The notes beneath the pieces were generated by a model. The model searched no databases. It was given only the letters and a program-made list of their open reading frames with translations, and was not told where the DNA came from. From contig NZ_OEQH01000005.1 of the NCBI RefSeq assembly GCF_900240385.1, positions 224,368 to 288,367 of the forward strand: a stretch of 64,000 nucleotides of DNA, read 5' to 3'. This DNA is from Clostridium minihomine (GTDB lineage: Bacteria > Bacillota > Clostridia > Oscillospirales > Acutalibacteraceae). Position numbers and translations under genes: made by a program. Of the stretch, positions 50,853 to 58,729 are shown one piece after another; the stretch's first letter is position 1, and every line of letters begins with the position of its first letter.

Positions 50853-50955
50853 TTGCCGGTGCCCCTTTCTGCTATCGTTTTTTCTCATGATACCACAAAA
50901 CACATAGCAAGGAAAGATTGGTTCCCCAAGTTCAGCTGCCGAACGTGGCAGGCCA

Positions 50956-51165
50956 TTAATACGTCCAGCCAATACTTGTCATGGCCTTTTCCATAATGAG
51001 CAAATAACTGGGAATTTCTACCCCAAGTACTTTTAAAACGGCAAAACAGGCGACCAGTACAAAAAATACAGAATAGAGGATGAGCTCGCGTTTGTTTTTT
51101 TCCCGGATTAAAGGGGGAAGATCTATGGCCAGGATGATGAGGAAAGCAGTAATTAGTAAAATCAT
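50956..51165 (-). CDS. Small membrane protein at the end of the ger operon
   Basis: A 69-residue protein with two membrane helices (residues 1-16 and 29-48) joined by a short basic loop (REKNKRE), and a short C-terminal tail. The ATG lies 16 bp after gerKB, with GGAAGTG upstream. Its size, two-helix layout and position resemble the small D-type subunits reported for some gerA-type operons in bacilli, but the sequence match is not diagnostic. It probably belongs to the germinant receptor. Confidence 0.65.
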   Translation of the reverse strand: MILLITAFLIILAIDLPPLIREKNKRELILYSVFFVLVACFAVLKVLGVEIPSYLLIMEKAMTSIGWTY

Positions 51166-51181
51166 AAGCCAGTTTCACTTC

Positions 51182-52345
51182 CTATACGGATTGAGATTGG
51201 TAGGAGGCCGAAGGCTTGGAATCAGAGGAACTCTGTTTTGGCTCTTTCTTTTTGTCTTGTGTCAGGCCGCGCATTTTGCCAATTAATAAGGTGAGGGCTG
51301 GAATACCGATTTCCAATATCAGCCACACAAAAGGAGCAACCCTTTGAGCAACGGCAGCATGTGCCAGCGAATTTGGGAAAAGATTAAAAACTAAAATTGT
51401 TGTTAATGCACCTGTCAGAAGAATCAACCGTTTGTAATTTTGAAAGCGGAACAGCTGAGCCATACTGAGCACACTGACATAATAGAGCCAGATTACTTTA
51501 AAGCATAAAAGTACAATTAAAATAAACGAAAACAGAATTTCCATTCGGCTCAAAGCTTGGGTAACGCTGACCATTCGCAGTGTTTCAAAAGAGGGAAGCG
51601 CAAACATCGTAATGGTATTTCCCAACACTGCAATATCGCGCATTACGATTAACAGCACGCTCATACAGCCAATAAAAATTCCGATGGCAAAGTAAAAGAA
51701 AAAGCTTCTTTTACCAACATCTACATTTTGACTAACCATTAAAAATATGATAATTTCAGCAAATGGAATTGTAATGACAATATTTGTTCCCTGAATATAG
51801 TTTTTTGCTGGGAGTTCAAACATGGGCAAAAAATTTTCCCAATCCATTAAATTGAGAGTCAGAATAATGGTGAGAAAACTAATAATAACAGAAAGCATTG
51901 TCATCATGAATCCATATTTCACCATCTGTTTGAGTTTGCCCACATAAACGGCCCAGGCAGTGGTTAACAAAAACGTGACCGCAATGACAATGTCTGGGGT
52001 TTGCGGCATAATCGTATTGTTCACAAAAGTAGTCAAATCTCTGGAATTCAGTGCAGTCAGGGTAATGAAAAAAACAAGCAATAGAAAACACAAAAATTTA
52101 CCCAGATATTTTCCATATACGATTTGAAACATACTAAATAGATTTTTGCCCGGAAATGCTTCAACCAGTTTGGCGTATACCCATACAACCGGAAGGCAGA
52201 TTATAAATCCAATCAGAACCACAATCCAGGAGTCCTGTCGTGTAATTGACACAAAAAAGGAAGAAAGAAGAGAGGAGGATTGGATATAGCAGGCGATTGC
52301 AAACATGAAATCCAGTCCATGAACTTTTGTTGTATCTAATTTCAT
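51182..52345 (-). CDS. gerKB: Spore germination permease-like protein GerKB
   Basis: The B subunit of a GerA-type nutrient germinant receptor in the spore inner membrane. It has 387 residues, with ten membrane helices of the APC-superfamily type and a Ser/Lys-rich C-terminal tail. Typical blocks are the N-terminal QDSWIVVLIGFIICLPVVWVY region and the helix near NSRDLTTFVNNTIMPQTP. B subunits bind the germinant molecule (amino acids or sugars). The start codon overlaps gerKC by 4 bp. Confidence 0.9.
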   Translation of the reverse strand: MKLDTTKVHGLDFMFAIACYIQSSSLLSSFFVSITRQDSWIVVLIGFIICLPVVWVYAKLVEAFPGKNLFSMFQIVYGKYLGKFLCFLLLVFFITLTALNSRDLTTFVNNTIMPQTPDIVIAVTFLLTTAWAVYVGKLKQMVKYGFMMTMLSVIISFLTIILTLNLMDWENFLPMFELPAKNYIQGTNIVITIPFAEIIIFLMVSQNVDVGKRSFFFYFAIGIFIGCMSVLLIVMRDIAVLGNTITMFALPSFETLRMVSVTQALSRMEILFSFILIVLLCFKVIWLYYVSVLSMAQLFRFQNYKRLILLTGALTTILVFNLFPNSLAHAAVAQRVAPFVWLILEIGIPALTLLIGKMRGLTQDKKKEPKQSSSDSKPSASYQSQSV

Positions 52346-53511
52346 TTATGCCCCTCTTTCATTATCAAAGATTCCGAAATTTTACCTCTGGAACTGATAT
52401 TCACATTCATAGTTACCTCTAAAGTGACTGTGGGGTATAATTCAGACCAAGCGTATTCCATCTTTTCCCATTCCTTGGGATGGTGCTTATGAATATGAGC
52501 TCCGATTCCGTAAATATCAGCTTTCAGCCGCTGAGATTCCGCAAAACTAGATCGGACTTTTGTTTCTAAATCTTTCTTTGCTTCTTTTTGTAAGAATTCT
52601 GTGACTTTGATAATATCCATGCTTCGAAAGCCATGCAGTTCAGAAATGGCAAGTTCGGTATCGATATTCATTTTTACGGTGACATTGCCCTCTTCATCCA
52701 TCTCGATTTTTCTTTCACACAGGGATTTGTTCACTTTTAGATTGGCGTTTCCCAAGTCGGAAGCCAGCTCAAGATTTCCGCCGTTTACGGTCCCCATTCC
52801 CAAAATGAATCCCTGCATTAAAGAAGCGTCCATAATACTGACCAGAACATCATCCTTAAAAACAGCCATTCCGGAAAAAGTCAGGCTGGTCAGGCCGTCG
52901 ATCTCTTTGGGCTCTACCACAAGAGCAACCGGAGCGGTGGAGCGATCGACCAGACGAGAGGTAAAATGAAGCATGTTGGAACTGGTATAAGGAGAAATTT
53001 GTCTTTCATTCCGGATCATCTGCGCCAGCGCCATAGCGGATAATTTCTCTTGCTTTGTTTCGGTAGTCAGAATGCTTTTTGCATCGTTTTTTGCTACTAA
53101 AATCCAAACCTCCATACGGGTTTCGGTGTTTCTCATAAACATATCCAGATAGGGTTTGACGCCTTTTCGAGCCAGATCGTTCCCGAAAATAATTACCTGA
53201 TTATGATGCATAAATAATTTTCGGCTGTTTGAATAGCGCAAAGAGTCGATGCCGCCCAAAACAAAGCGATCGGTTGCTTCCAGCGTTATAAAGGAGCCAT
53301 TGCTGCTGGAATCTTCTTGTGTAGCGGCATTATTCACCATGGCAACCTGAAAGCTGAGATCCAACTGGCCCGGCTGCTCGCTGGCGTCCAGCCCCACACC
53401 AGTGACAATGGAAATCGCATCTAACTCTTCCACGTCCCAGCAGCCGGTCATCAGAATGATAAGGGAGCAGCAAATGGCTGCGGCACCCCATTTCTTTATC
53501 CGTTTCTTCAT
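52342..53511 (-). CDS. gerKC: Ger(x)C family spore germination lipoprotein GerKC
   Basis: The C subunit is a lipoprotein on the outer face of the spore inner membrane. In 389 residues it starts with a basic signal peptide and lipobox LMTGCWD, where the Cys-Trp-Asp is typical, followed by VEELDAISIVTGVGLD and three domains up to the C-terminal VTMNVNISSRG. It overlaps both gerKA (4 bp) and gerKB (4 bp), so the A-C-B order is translationally coupled. Confidence 0.93.
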   Translation of the reverse strand: MKKRIKKWGAAAICCSLIILMTGCWDVEELDAISIVTGVGLDASEQPGQLDLSFQVAMVNNAATQEDSSSNGSFITLEATDRFVLGGIDSLRYSNSRKLFMHHNQVIIFGNDLARKGVKPYLDMFMRNTETRMEVWILVAKNDAKSILTTETKQEKLSAMALAQMIRNERQISPYTSSNMLHFTSRLVDRSTAPVALVVEPKEIDGLTSLTFSGMAVFKDDVLVSIMDASLMQGFILGMGTVNGGNLELASDLGNANLKVNKSLCERKIEMDEEGNVTVKMNIDTELAISELHGFRSMDIIKVTEFLQKEAKKDLETKVRSSFAESQRLKADIYGIGAHIHKHHPKEWEKMEYAWSELYPTVTLEVTMNVNISSRGKISESLIMKEGHK

Positions 53512-55160
53512 TTGTTTTCCTCCGTTGTTTTAGTGCTTTTCTGGTTATTGGAGGATTTCTGCGGAGGCTGAGGATTTGGGGGGACAAAATAGTTCCTTCG
53601 GGTTACGTCACCCTTTGCCAGCCGTGCAGGACGTTTTGTCATCATCCACAAAGGCATACGGATAAATCCGTCTTTCAAATCTCTTGCGACAGAGAATCCA
53701 TTAAAATAAGTGACACCAAAAGATTCCATGGCGCCCAGCTGAATTAACATTCCTAAAAATGCAAGGCAAATTCCATAACCACCCAAAAAGGCGGCAAAAA
53801 ACATGATAACCAGGCGCAGAACCGACATGGAGTCGTTTTGTTCGGGAATGACAAATCCAGCCACTGAGGTCAGTGCAATGGTAATGACCATGGGGGCACC
53901 CACCAGTCCCGCAGAAACAGCTGCGTCACCCATCACCAGAGCACCTACGATACTGATTGCCTGGCCCACCGGACGGGGAAGCCGCAGGCCAGCCTCCCGT
54001 AAAATTTCAAACGAAAACACCATGATCAGCGCCTCAAAAAAGGCGGGGAAGGGGGTGCCTTCTCTGGCGCTGGCAATGGTAATCAGCAGTGTGGTAGGAA
54101 TGAATTCCTGATGATAGGTGGTAAGAGCGATATAAATACCCGGGAAAAAAACCGAAATAAAAAATGCGATATATCGCAGCATTCGCATAATGCTGGCATA
54201 TAATGGGCGGATGTAATAATCTTCCGCTGTCTGAAATGTTTCGATAAAGAGCAGGGGAGCAGTTAATACGAAAGGGGTGCCGTCTACAATAATGGCAATC
54301 CGTCCCTCAAGTATTTTGGCCGCAGCCACGTCAGGTTTTTCGGTATATCCAACGGTAGCAAATATCGAGAAAGGGGAATCTTCAATGTATTCTTCCAAAT
54401 ATCCAGAATCTAAAACAGAGTCCACATCCAAACGATTCAGACGTTCTCTTACTTGATTCACAACCTCGGGAATTGCCACACCTTCCAGATAGGCAATACA
54501 CACATTCGTCAGAGTTTTTCGCCCAATTGTCATGTGTTCCATTCGCAGCTGTGGGCTTTTGATTTTTCTGCGCAGCAAAGAGGTGTTGGTTCGGAAGTTT
54601 TCCGTAAAGCCTTCTCTGGGGCCGCGGACAACCGATTCCGTCTCCGGTTCTGTTACACTTCTTTTATCCCAGCCTTTTGTGCTCACGCCAAGGCCGGTGG
54701 TGCAGCCATCCACCAGCAGTGCAGTGTCGCCCGACAGAATACCAGCAACTGCCTGAGAAAGCTTGGCATACATCTGAGTATCGCCGGAACACACGATTTT
54801 TTCTCTTAATTGATTGATGCGATCTTGTCCCCGGGAGGGTGTGACCGAATAATCAAGGGCCATAATAGGGAACAAAATACCATCCGAGATAATCTGCTGG
54901 TTTACCAGCCCGTCGATAAACAGTAAAGCGGCTTTGCATCGGCGTTCATTGCCGATAAAAAAGCGATGTATTTTGACGTCGCCGCTGTTGCCCAAATGTT
55001 TGCTGATGTATTCCAGGTTTGTTTCCAGATTTTCTTGAATTTCTGGATCCTGGCTGTCTTTCAACTGCTCTTGTTCCTGATCTTTCTGTTGTTTTTGACT
55101 TTCGGTATTTTTTTTATGGCTATAAAAACCCATTTTGCGCTTAAACAGATTCCATATCAT
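53508..55160 (-). CDS. gerKA: Spore germination protein GerKA (GerA family)
   Basis: The A subunit of a GerA-type germinant receptor. The ATG at 55160 follows GGAAGGA; the frame is open far upstream without a site. In 550 residues there is a Gln/Glu-rich N-terminus, a soluble domain with FIGNERRCKAALLFIDGLVN and the typical VRGPREGFTENFRTNTSLLRRK block (given here as VRGPREGFTE), then four to five membrane helices (residues ~310-490), and a short cytoplasmic tail. It is the first gene of the operon. Confidence 0.94.
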   Translation of the reverse strand: MIWNLFKRKMGFYSHKKNTESQKQQKDQEQEQLKDSQDPEIQENLETNLEYISKHLGNSGDVKIHRFFIGNERRCKAALLFIDGLVNQQIISDGILFPIMALDYSVTPSRGQDRINQLREKIVCSGDTQMYAKLSQAVAGILSGDTALLVDGCTTGLGVSTKGWDKRSVTEPETESVVRGPREGFTENFRTNTSLLRRKIKSPQLRMEHMTIGRKTLTNVCIAYLEGVAIPEVVNQVRERLNRLDVDSVLDSGYLEEYIEDSPFSIFATVGYTEKPDVAAAKILEGRIAIIVDGTPFVLTAPLLFIETFQTAEDYYIRPLYASIMRMLRYIAFFISVFFPGIYIALTTYHQEFIPTTLLITIASAREGTPFPAFFEALIMVFSFEILREAGLRLPRPVGQAISIVGALVMGDAAVSAGLVGAPMVITIALTSVAGFVIPEQNDSMSVLRLVIMFFAAFLGGYGICLAFLGMLIQLGAMESFGVTYFNGFSVARDLKDGFIRMPLWMMTKRPARLAKGDVTRRNYFVPPNPQPPQKSSNNQKSTKTTEENK

Positions 55161-55290
55161 GGTGAATCCTTCCTTTCCCAGGGGTATTTTTCTAGTATGA
55201 CAGAAAACAAGGATTTCATACGGAATCAGGGAGCAAATCCGATGATTTTGATGATTTTTCAGAATTGTTTTACAATATGTATGAATGCTA

Positions 55291-55319
55291 TTGACATAAT
55301 ACACAATATAGAGTATCTT
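55291..55319 (+). promoter_or_regulatory. Promoter of the NrdD-like mini-gene
   Basis: TTGACA (55291-55296), 17-bp spacer, TATCTT (55314-55319), about 36 bp before the start codon. Confidence 0.6.
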
Positions 55320-55355
55320 AAAGGAAAGGCAAGAGAAACAAGGAGGGACTAGGCG

Positions 55356-55631
55356 ATGAAAGAAAAGATTACGGTGACAGGCGGAGCCCTGGAAGAGAAT
55401 GAGCTGAATCATTATTTGGAATATGTACAAAAGAAAAATCCGGGCCGGCGCTTGGAATCCCTGGATATTGAGCTGGATGGAGAATTCGTTAATTTAAAAT
55501 ATCAGTTTGAGCCGGTACCCTTTGACAGAATCCGCCGAATCACCGGATATCTGGTGGGCGGAACCGACCGGTGGAACGACGCAAAGCTGGCGGAACTGAA
55601 CGACCGCTTGAACCACGGCACAAAAAATTGA
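55356..55631 (+). CDS. Small protein resembling the NrdD C-terminal region
   Basis: A 91-residue protein; ATG 55356 follows AAGGAGGG. Its C-terminal third, RIRRITGYLVGGTDRWNDAK, resembles the end of anaerobic ribonucleotide reductase NrdD (the ...RITGYLVG-x-x-DRFNNAK... region), but the Cys residues of the NrdD zinc site and the glycyl-radical loop are absent. The N-terminal part (LEENELNHYLEYVQKKNPGRRLESLDIELDGEFV, given as parts) is typical of a short clostridial family often labelled 'anaerobic ribonucleoside-triphosphate reductase'. The label is almost certainly wrong as an enzyme activity. It stands alone, without nrdD or nrdG. Confidence 0.75.
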   Translation: MKEKITVTGGALEENELNHYLEYVQKKNPGRRLESLDIELDGEFVNLKYQFEPVPFDRIRRITGYLVGGTDRWNDAKLAELNDRLNHGTKN

Positions 55632-55729
55632 TTTCAGGCGGTGAAACCACGCTGGAACATCAGAATACAAAATCAGGGCTCTGAATGGAAGAATCGGCAT
55701 GATGGCCGAAAAAACATATTTAAAACACG

Positions 55730-55765
55730 AAAAAGGAGTCAACTTGTAAGTTGACTCCTCTTTCT
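55730..55765. terminator. Bidirectional terminator
   Basis: A perfect 11-bp stem GGAGTCAACTT with its complement around GT, with A- and T-rich flanks. It ends the candidate RNA on the minus strand and can end the NrdD-like gene on the plus strand. Confidence 0.85.
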
Positions 55766-55889
55766 AAAATATCCATGTTTATCACTCTGAAAGACTCGCC
55801 CGATTCTTTCAGAAACCGATGAATATTTTTATCAGACCCCCGCCAGAACGGGTCACTTCCGCAAAGCGAAAGTTTATGTATATCGGTTT
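55731..55889 (-). ncRNA. Candidate structured small RNA with own promoter and terminator
   Basis: This stretch contains no reading frame but has all parts of an independent transcript. On the minus strand TTGACG (55914-55919, over the stop codon of the PemK-type gene), a 17-bp spacer and TATTAT (55891-55896) form a promoter. The ~150-nt RNA would fold into an 8-bp closing stem (AAACCGAT with ATCGGTTT), two adjoining hairpins inside it (55835-55854 and 55855-55873, no bases between), a separate perfect 8-bp hairpin (CTGAAAGA/TCTTTCAG, 55787-55812) and a terminator at 55735-55758. It does not match any riboswitch or housekeeping RNA I know. Confidence 0.5.
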
Positions 55890-55890
55890 A

Positions 55891-55919
55891 ATAATAGCAC
55901 TGTTTTTGAGCAACGTCAA
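55891..55919 (-). promoter_or_regulatory. Promoter of the candidate small RNA
   Basis: Minus-strand -35 TTGACG (55914-55919), 17-bp spacer, -10 TATTAT (55891-55896). No gene follows before the terminator. Confidence 0.6.
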
Positions 55920-56461
55920 TCCTTTTTACTCAAATCTAACTCAATTTTTATTGCTTCTGCTACCTGCTCCCAAGCTTCGCTTTTGGTATCAATGACATCA
56001 ATCCGGTTACTCAGGCGATTTTTGGAAATACAACGCATTTGTTCGATCAGAATAACACCCCGAACAGGACAATTTGCCTTCAGGCGGCGGATGTAAATAT
56101 GAGTGGGAAGTTTGGCCTTGGTTTCGTCGGTGATGGGCGCAACGATGGTGGTGGGGCTGTGAAGGTTTCCCTTGTCATTTTGCAATACAATGGCAGGCCG
56201 GAATTTGTCCTGTTCTGAACCAATGTTCCGGCCAAAATTGCAATGATAGATTTCACCCTTTTTGACCACTAAAGAGTTGGGTGGATTACGAAATTTATAT
56301 TTGTATTTTTCTTCAAACCACGATACATAATCGGTGACTTCAGCAAGCCAGCGGGCATTGTGATTTTTGAGCCGTATATCTTCTAAAATCATTTGAAGAA
56401 TTTTGGATATTGTATTTTGTATTTCTTGTGTTTTTGCTTTATCTGCGTCAGCCGGCACCAA
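55916..56461 (-). CDS. PemK/MazF family protein without visible antitoxin
   Basis: A 181-residue protein. Residues 65-181 match the PemK/MazF endoribonuclease fold: VKKGEIYHCNFGRNIGSEQDKFRPAIVLQND near the start (given as parts), PTTIVAPITDE, and GVILIEQMRCISKNRL near 135. An extra N-terminal helical region of about 65 residues (KTQEIQNTISKILQMIL; YVSWFEEKYKYKF) is not part of classical MazF toxins. No antitoxin gene of the usual small type lies up- or downstream. It may be a domesticated RNase or may carry its control element in the N-terminal part. Confidence 0.8.
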   Translation of the reverse strand: MVPADADKAKTQEIQNTISKILQMILEDIRLKNHNARWLAEVTDYVSWFEEKYKYKFRNPPNSLVVKKGEIYHCNFGRNIGSEQDKFRPAIVLQNDKGNLHSPTTIVAPITDETKAKLPTHIYIRRLKANCPVRGVILIEQMRCISKNRLSNRIDVIDTKSEAWEQVAEAIKIELDLSKKD

Positions 56462-56708
56462 AGGCCCCCCTTTTTATATCTATGCTATTATATTACGATA
56501 AGTCACCCTTATAGTAAATATGTTTTGGGATTATTCTGAAATATTATTTGCTTTTTTTTGTGAAAAATGCTGCCGGTGATGGGGAAATCCCATTACCGGC
56601 AATTATTATGCGCCGATTTTAATTTTTTTTGATAGTCAGGCAAATACGGAAAGTTTCCATCATATAGTGAAAGTAAGAGCATCGTAAAAAAGGATGGAGG
56701 GGTTGGAC

Positions 56709-57614
56709 ATGTCATTTGGACTGGCACTTTCCGGCGGGGGCATACGGGGCGCAGCGCATGTGGGGGTACTTTTGGCGTTAGAAGAGGCCGGGATGGTTCC
56801 GGATTCTGTTGCCGGTGCCAGCGCTGGCGGAATTGTGGCAGGACTTTATGCCGCGGGGTATTCTGCCCATGAGCTGAAAGAGATCGTGCTGGATTTATGT
56901 CACAGCGGATACCGGATGCTGGATCCGGATTATGTGGGGTTGGCCAGAGCCATTCCGCAGCTTTTAACAAGACGGGAAGTGACGGTTTCCGGATTTTTAA
57001 AGGGAAATCGGCTGGAAGATTATTTGTGCGGCCTGACCGGGGGAAAGCTGATGCGGGATTTGACCATGCGCACAGTGATTCCCTGTGTGGATCTAAATAC
57101 CGGCAACACCATTGCCTGCACCAGTCAGCTCAGGGGAGTGAAGCAGATGGAGCGGGTACGATGGAATTCGGGTTTGCGAATCTGTGAGGCTCTGCGGGCT
57201 ACTTCGGCGGTTCCTGCGGTATTCCGCCCCAAGCAAATCGGGGATTTGTGTCTGGTGGATGGGGGGGTAACCGATGTGCTGCCGGTGAATCTGCTGATTG
57301 CAGCCGGGGAACCCAATGTGCTGGCGGTGGATGTGGGCAAAGCTTACCGCATGCCGGAAGAGATCAATTTGTGGGAAGTCGCTTCTCATTCTCTTGGGGT
57401 GATGCAGGATCATTTGAGGGACTATGTAGCTCACGGAGAAAAATTACAGCTGAATCCGCCTTTGCCTGACAATACGAATCTGTTGGGATTCCGAAAAATG
57501 GAGGAATGTATGGAGTTAGGATATGCCGAAACGAAAAAATGGATGCCGGAAATTCGAAAGCTCTTTTCACCTTCTTATCCCGGTTCCCGCCGGGTGTTTC
57601 GAACCCGGGATTAA
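56709..57614 (+). CDS. Patatin-like phospholipase family protein (RssA-like)
   Basis: A bacterial patatin-like serine hydrolase with a Ser-Asp dyad. The ATG at 56709 follows GGAGGGG. In 301 residues it shows the oxyanion motif SGGGIRGAAHVGVL near residue 10, the nucleophile in GASAGGIVAG near 40, and the catalytic Asp in LVDGGVTDVLP near 183. It is soluble, with no signal peptide, and resembles the RssA/YchK group. The true lipid substrate is unknown. Confidence 0.92.
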   Translation: MSFGLALSGGGIRGAAHVGVLLALEEAGMVPDSVAGASAGGIVAGLYAAGYSAHELKEIVLDLCHSGYRMLDPDYVGLARAIPQLLTRREVTVSGFLKGNRLEDYLCGLTGGKLMRDLTMRTVIPCVDLNTGNTIACTSQLRGVKQMERVRWNSGLRICEALRATSAVPAVFRPKQIGDLCLVDGGVTDVLPVNLLIAAGEPNVLAVDVGKAYRMPEEINLWEVASHSLGVMQDHLRDYVAHGEKLQLNPPLPDNTNLLGFRKMEECMELGYAETKKWMPEIRKLFSPSYPGSRRVFRTRD

Positions 57615-57627
57615 TCCACTTTGAAAC

Positions 57628-57686
57628 AAAAAATCCCCCTGAAAACCATAGCGGACAGTATCCGCCTGGAATTCGGGGGGATTTCT
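57628..57686. terminator. Bidirectional terminator
   Basis: AAATCCCCC pairs with GGGGGATTT around an inner CGGA/TCCG hairpin. It lies between the convergent patatin-like gene and trpS. Confidence 0.75.
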
Positions 57687-57693
57687 GATTGTA

Positions 57694-58704
57694 TTAAAAC
57701 TTCTTGGGAAGAAACCCAATCTTTTTCATAACCTTATTTAAAGTGCGGATGGAAATAGAAAGTGCCTGCTGTGCGCCTTCGGTATAGCATTGTTCCAGAT
57801 ATTCTTTGTCAGAAATCAGCTGGCTGTACCGCTCTTGCACCGGGCGCAATTCTTCGATGACTGCTTCGGCTACCCGCACCTTAAAGTCGCCGTAGCCCTT
57901 TCCTTCAAATTCGACTTCAATTTGCTCGTTTGTCAGGCCGGTAATGCTGGAATAAATACCCATCAGGTTATTTACGCCTTCTTTTTCCGGTGCAAAATGA
58001 ACTCTTGCTTCACTGTCGGTAATCGCACGCTTGAATTTACGCAGGATATCATCGGGTTTATCCAGAACAGCAATATAACTGTTTGCGTTTTCATCAGATT
58101 TGGACATCTTGCGGGTGGGCTCTTGCAAAGACATAATTTTAGCACCCACTTTTGGGATATAAGGTTCCGGAACCGTAAAGGTGGGGCTGTAGGCTCCGTT
58201 AAAACGTTCCGCAATATTGCGTGCCAGCTCCAGATGTTGTTTCTGATCTGCACCTACCGGAACCAAATCTGATTGGTACAGAAGGATATCTGCCGCCATC
58301 AGGCTGGGGTAAGTGAACAGCCCGGCGTTGATGTTGTCGGCGTGTTTGGCCGATTTATCTTTAAACTGAGTCATACGAGAGAGCTCGCCAAACTGGGTGT
58401 AACAGTTTAATATCCAAGCCAGTTCTGCGTGGGTATGCACTTGGCTTTGCAGAAAGAATGGATTTTTCTTCGGGTCGATTCCGCAGGCCAAGAACAAGGC
58501 ATAAGCTTCCAGCGAATGGCGCCGGAAGGCGGCGGGATCTTGCCGTACGGTGATGGTGTGCAAATCTGCCAAAGCAAAAATGCAGCGGTAATCGTCCTGC
58601 ATGGTGACCCAGTTTTTAATCGCCCCCAGATAATTCCCCAGTGTAATGGTTCCACTGGGCTGAACGGCGCTGAATATAACTTTTTTCGGTGTTGCTGTTT
58701 CCAT
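57694..58704 (-). CDS. trpS: Tryptophan--tRNA ligase
   Basis: TrpRS, a class Ic synthetase that charges tRNA-Trp. The ATG at 58704 follows TAGGAGT; eight earlier codons are open without a site. Its 336 residues fit the bacterial family. The HIGH-like motif is in PSGTITLGNYLGA near residue 12, the Trp-binding region includes LACGIDPKKNPFFLQSQ, and the KMSKS motif is RKMSKSDENANSYI near 190. It starts 26 bp after the aminotransferase gene, so the two form one transcript. There is no room for a T-box leader in front of it. Confidence 0.96.
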   Translation of the reverse strand: METATPKKVIFSAVQPSGTITLGNYLGAIKNWVTMQDDYRCIFALADLHTITVRQDPAAFRRHSLEAYALFLACGIDPKKNPFFLQSQVHTHAELAWILNCYTQFGELSRMTQFKDKSAKHADNINAGLFTYPSLMAADILLYQSDLVPVGADQKQHLELARNIAERFNGAYSPTFTVPEPYIPKVGAKIMSLQEPTRKMSKSDENANSYIAVLDKPDDILRKFKRAITDSEARVHFAPEKEGVNNLMGIYSSITGLTNEQIEVEFEGKGYGDFKVRVAEAVIEELRPVQERYSQLISDKEYLEQCYTEGAQQALSISIRTLNKVMKKIGFLPKKF

Positions 58705-58729
58705 AAAAAAGGGACTCCTATCTATCAAA

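Noticed and set aside
58705..58729. T-box or tryptophan leader in front of trpS
   Set aside because: Only 25 bp separate trpS from the aminotransferase gene, and upstream of that gene I see no T-box motif.
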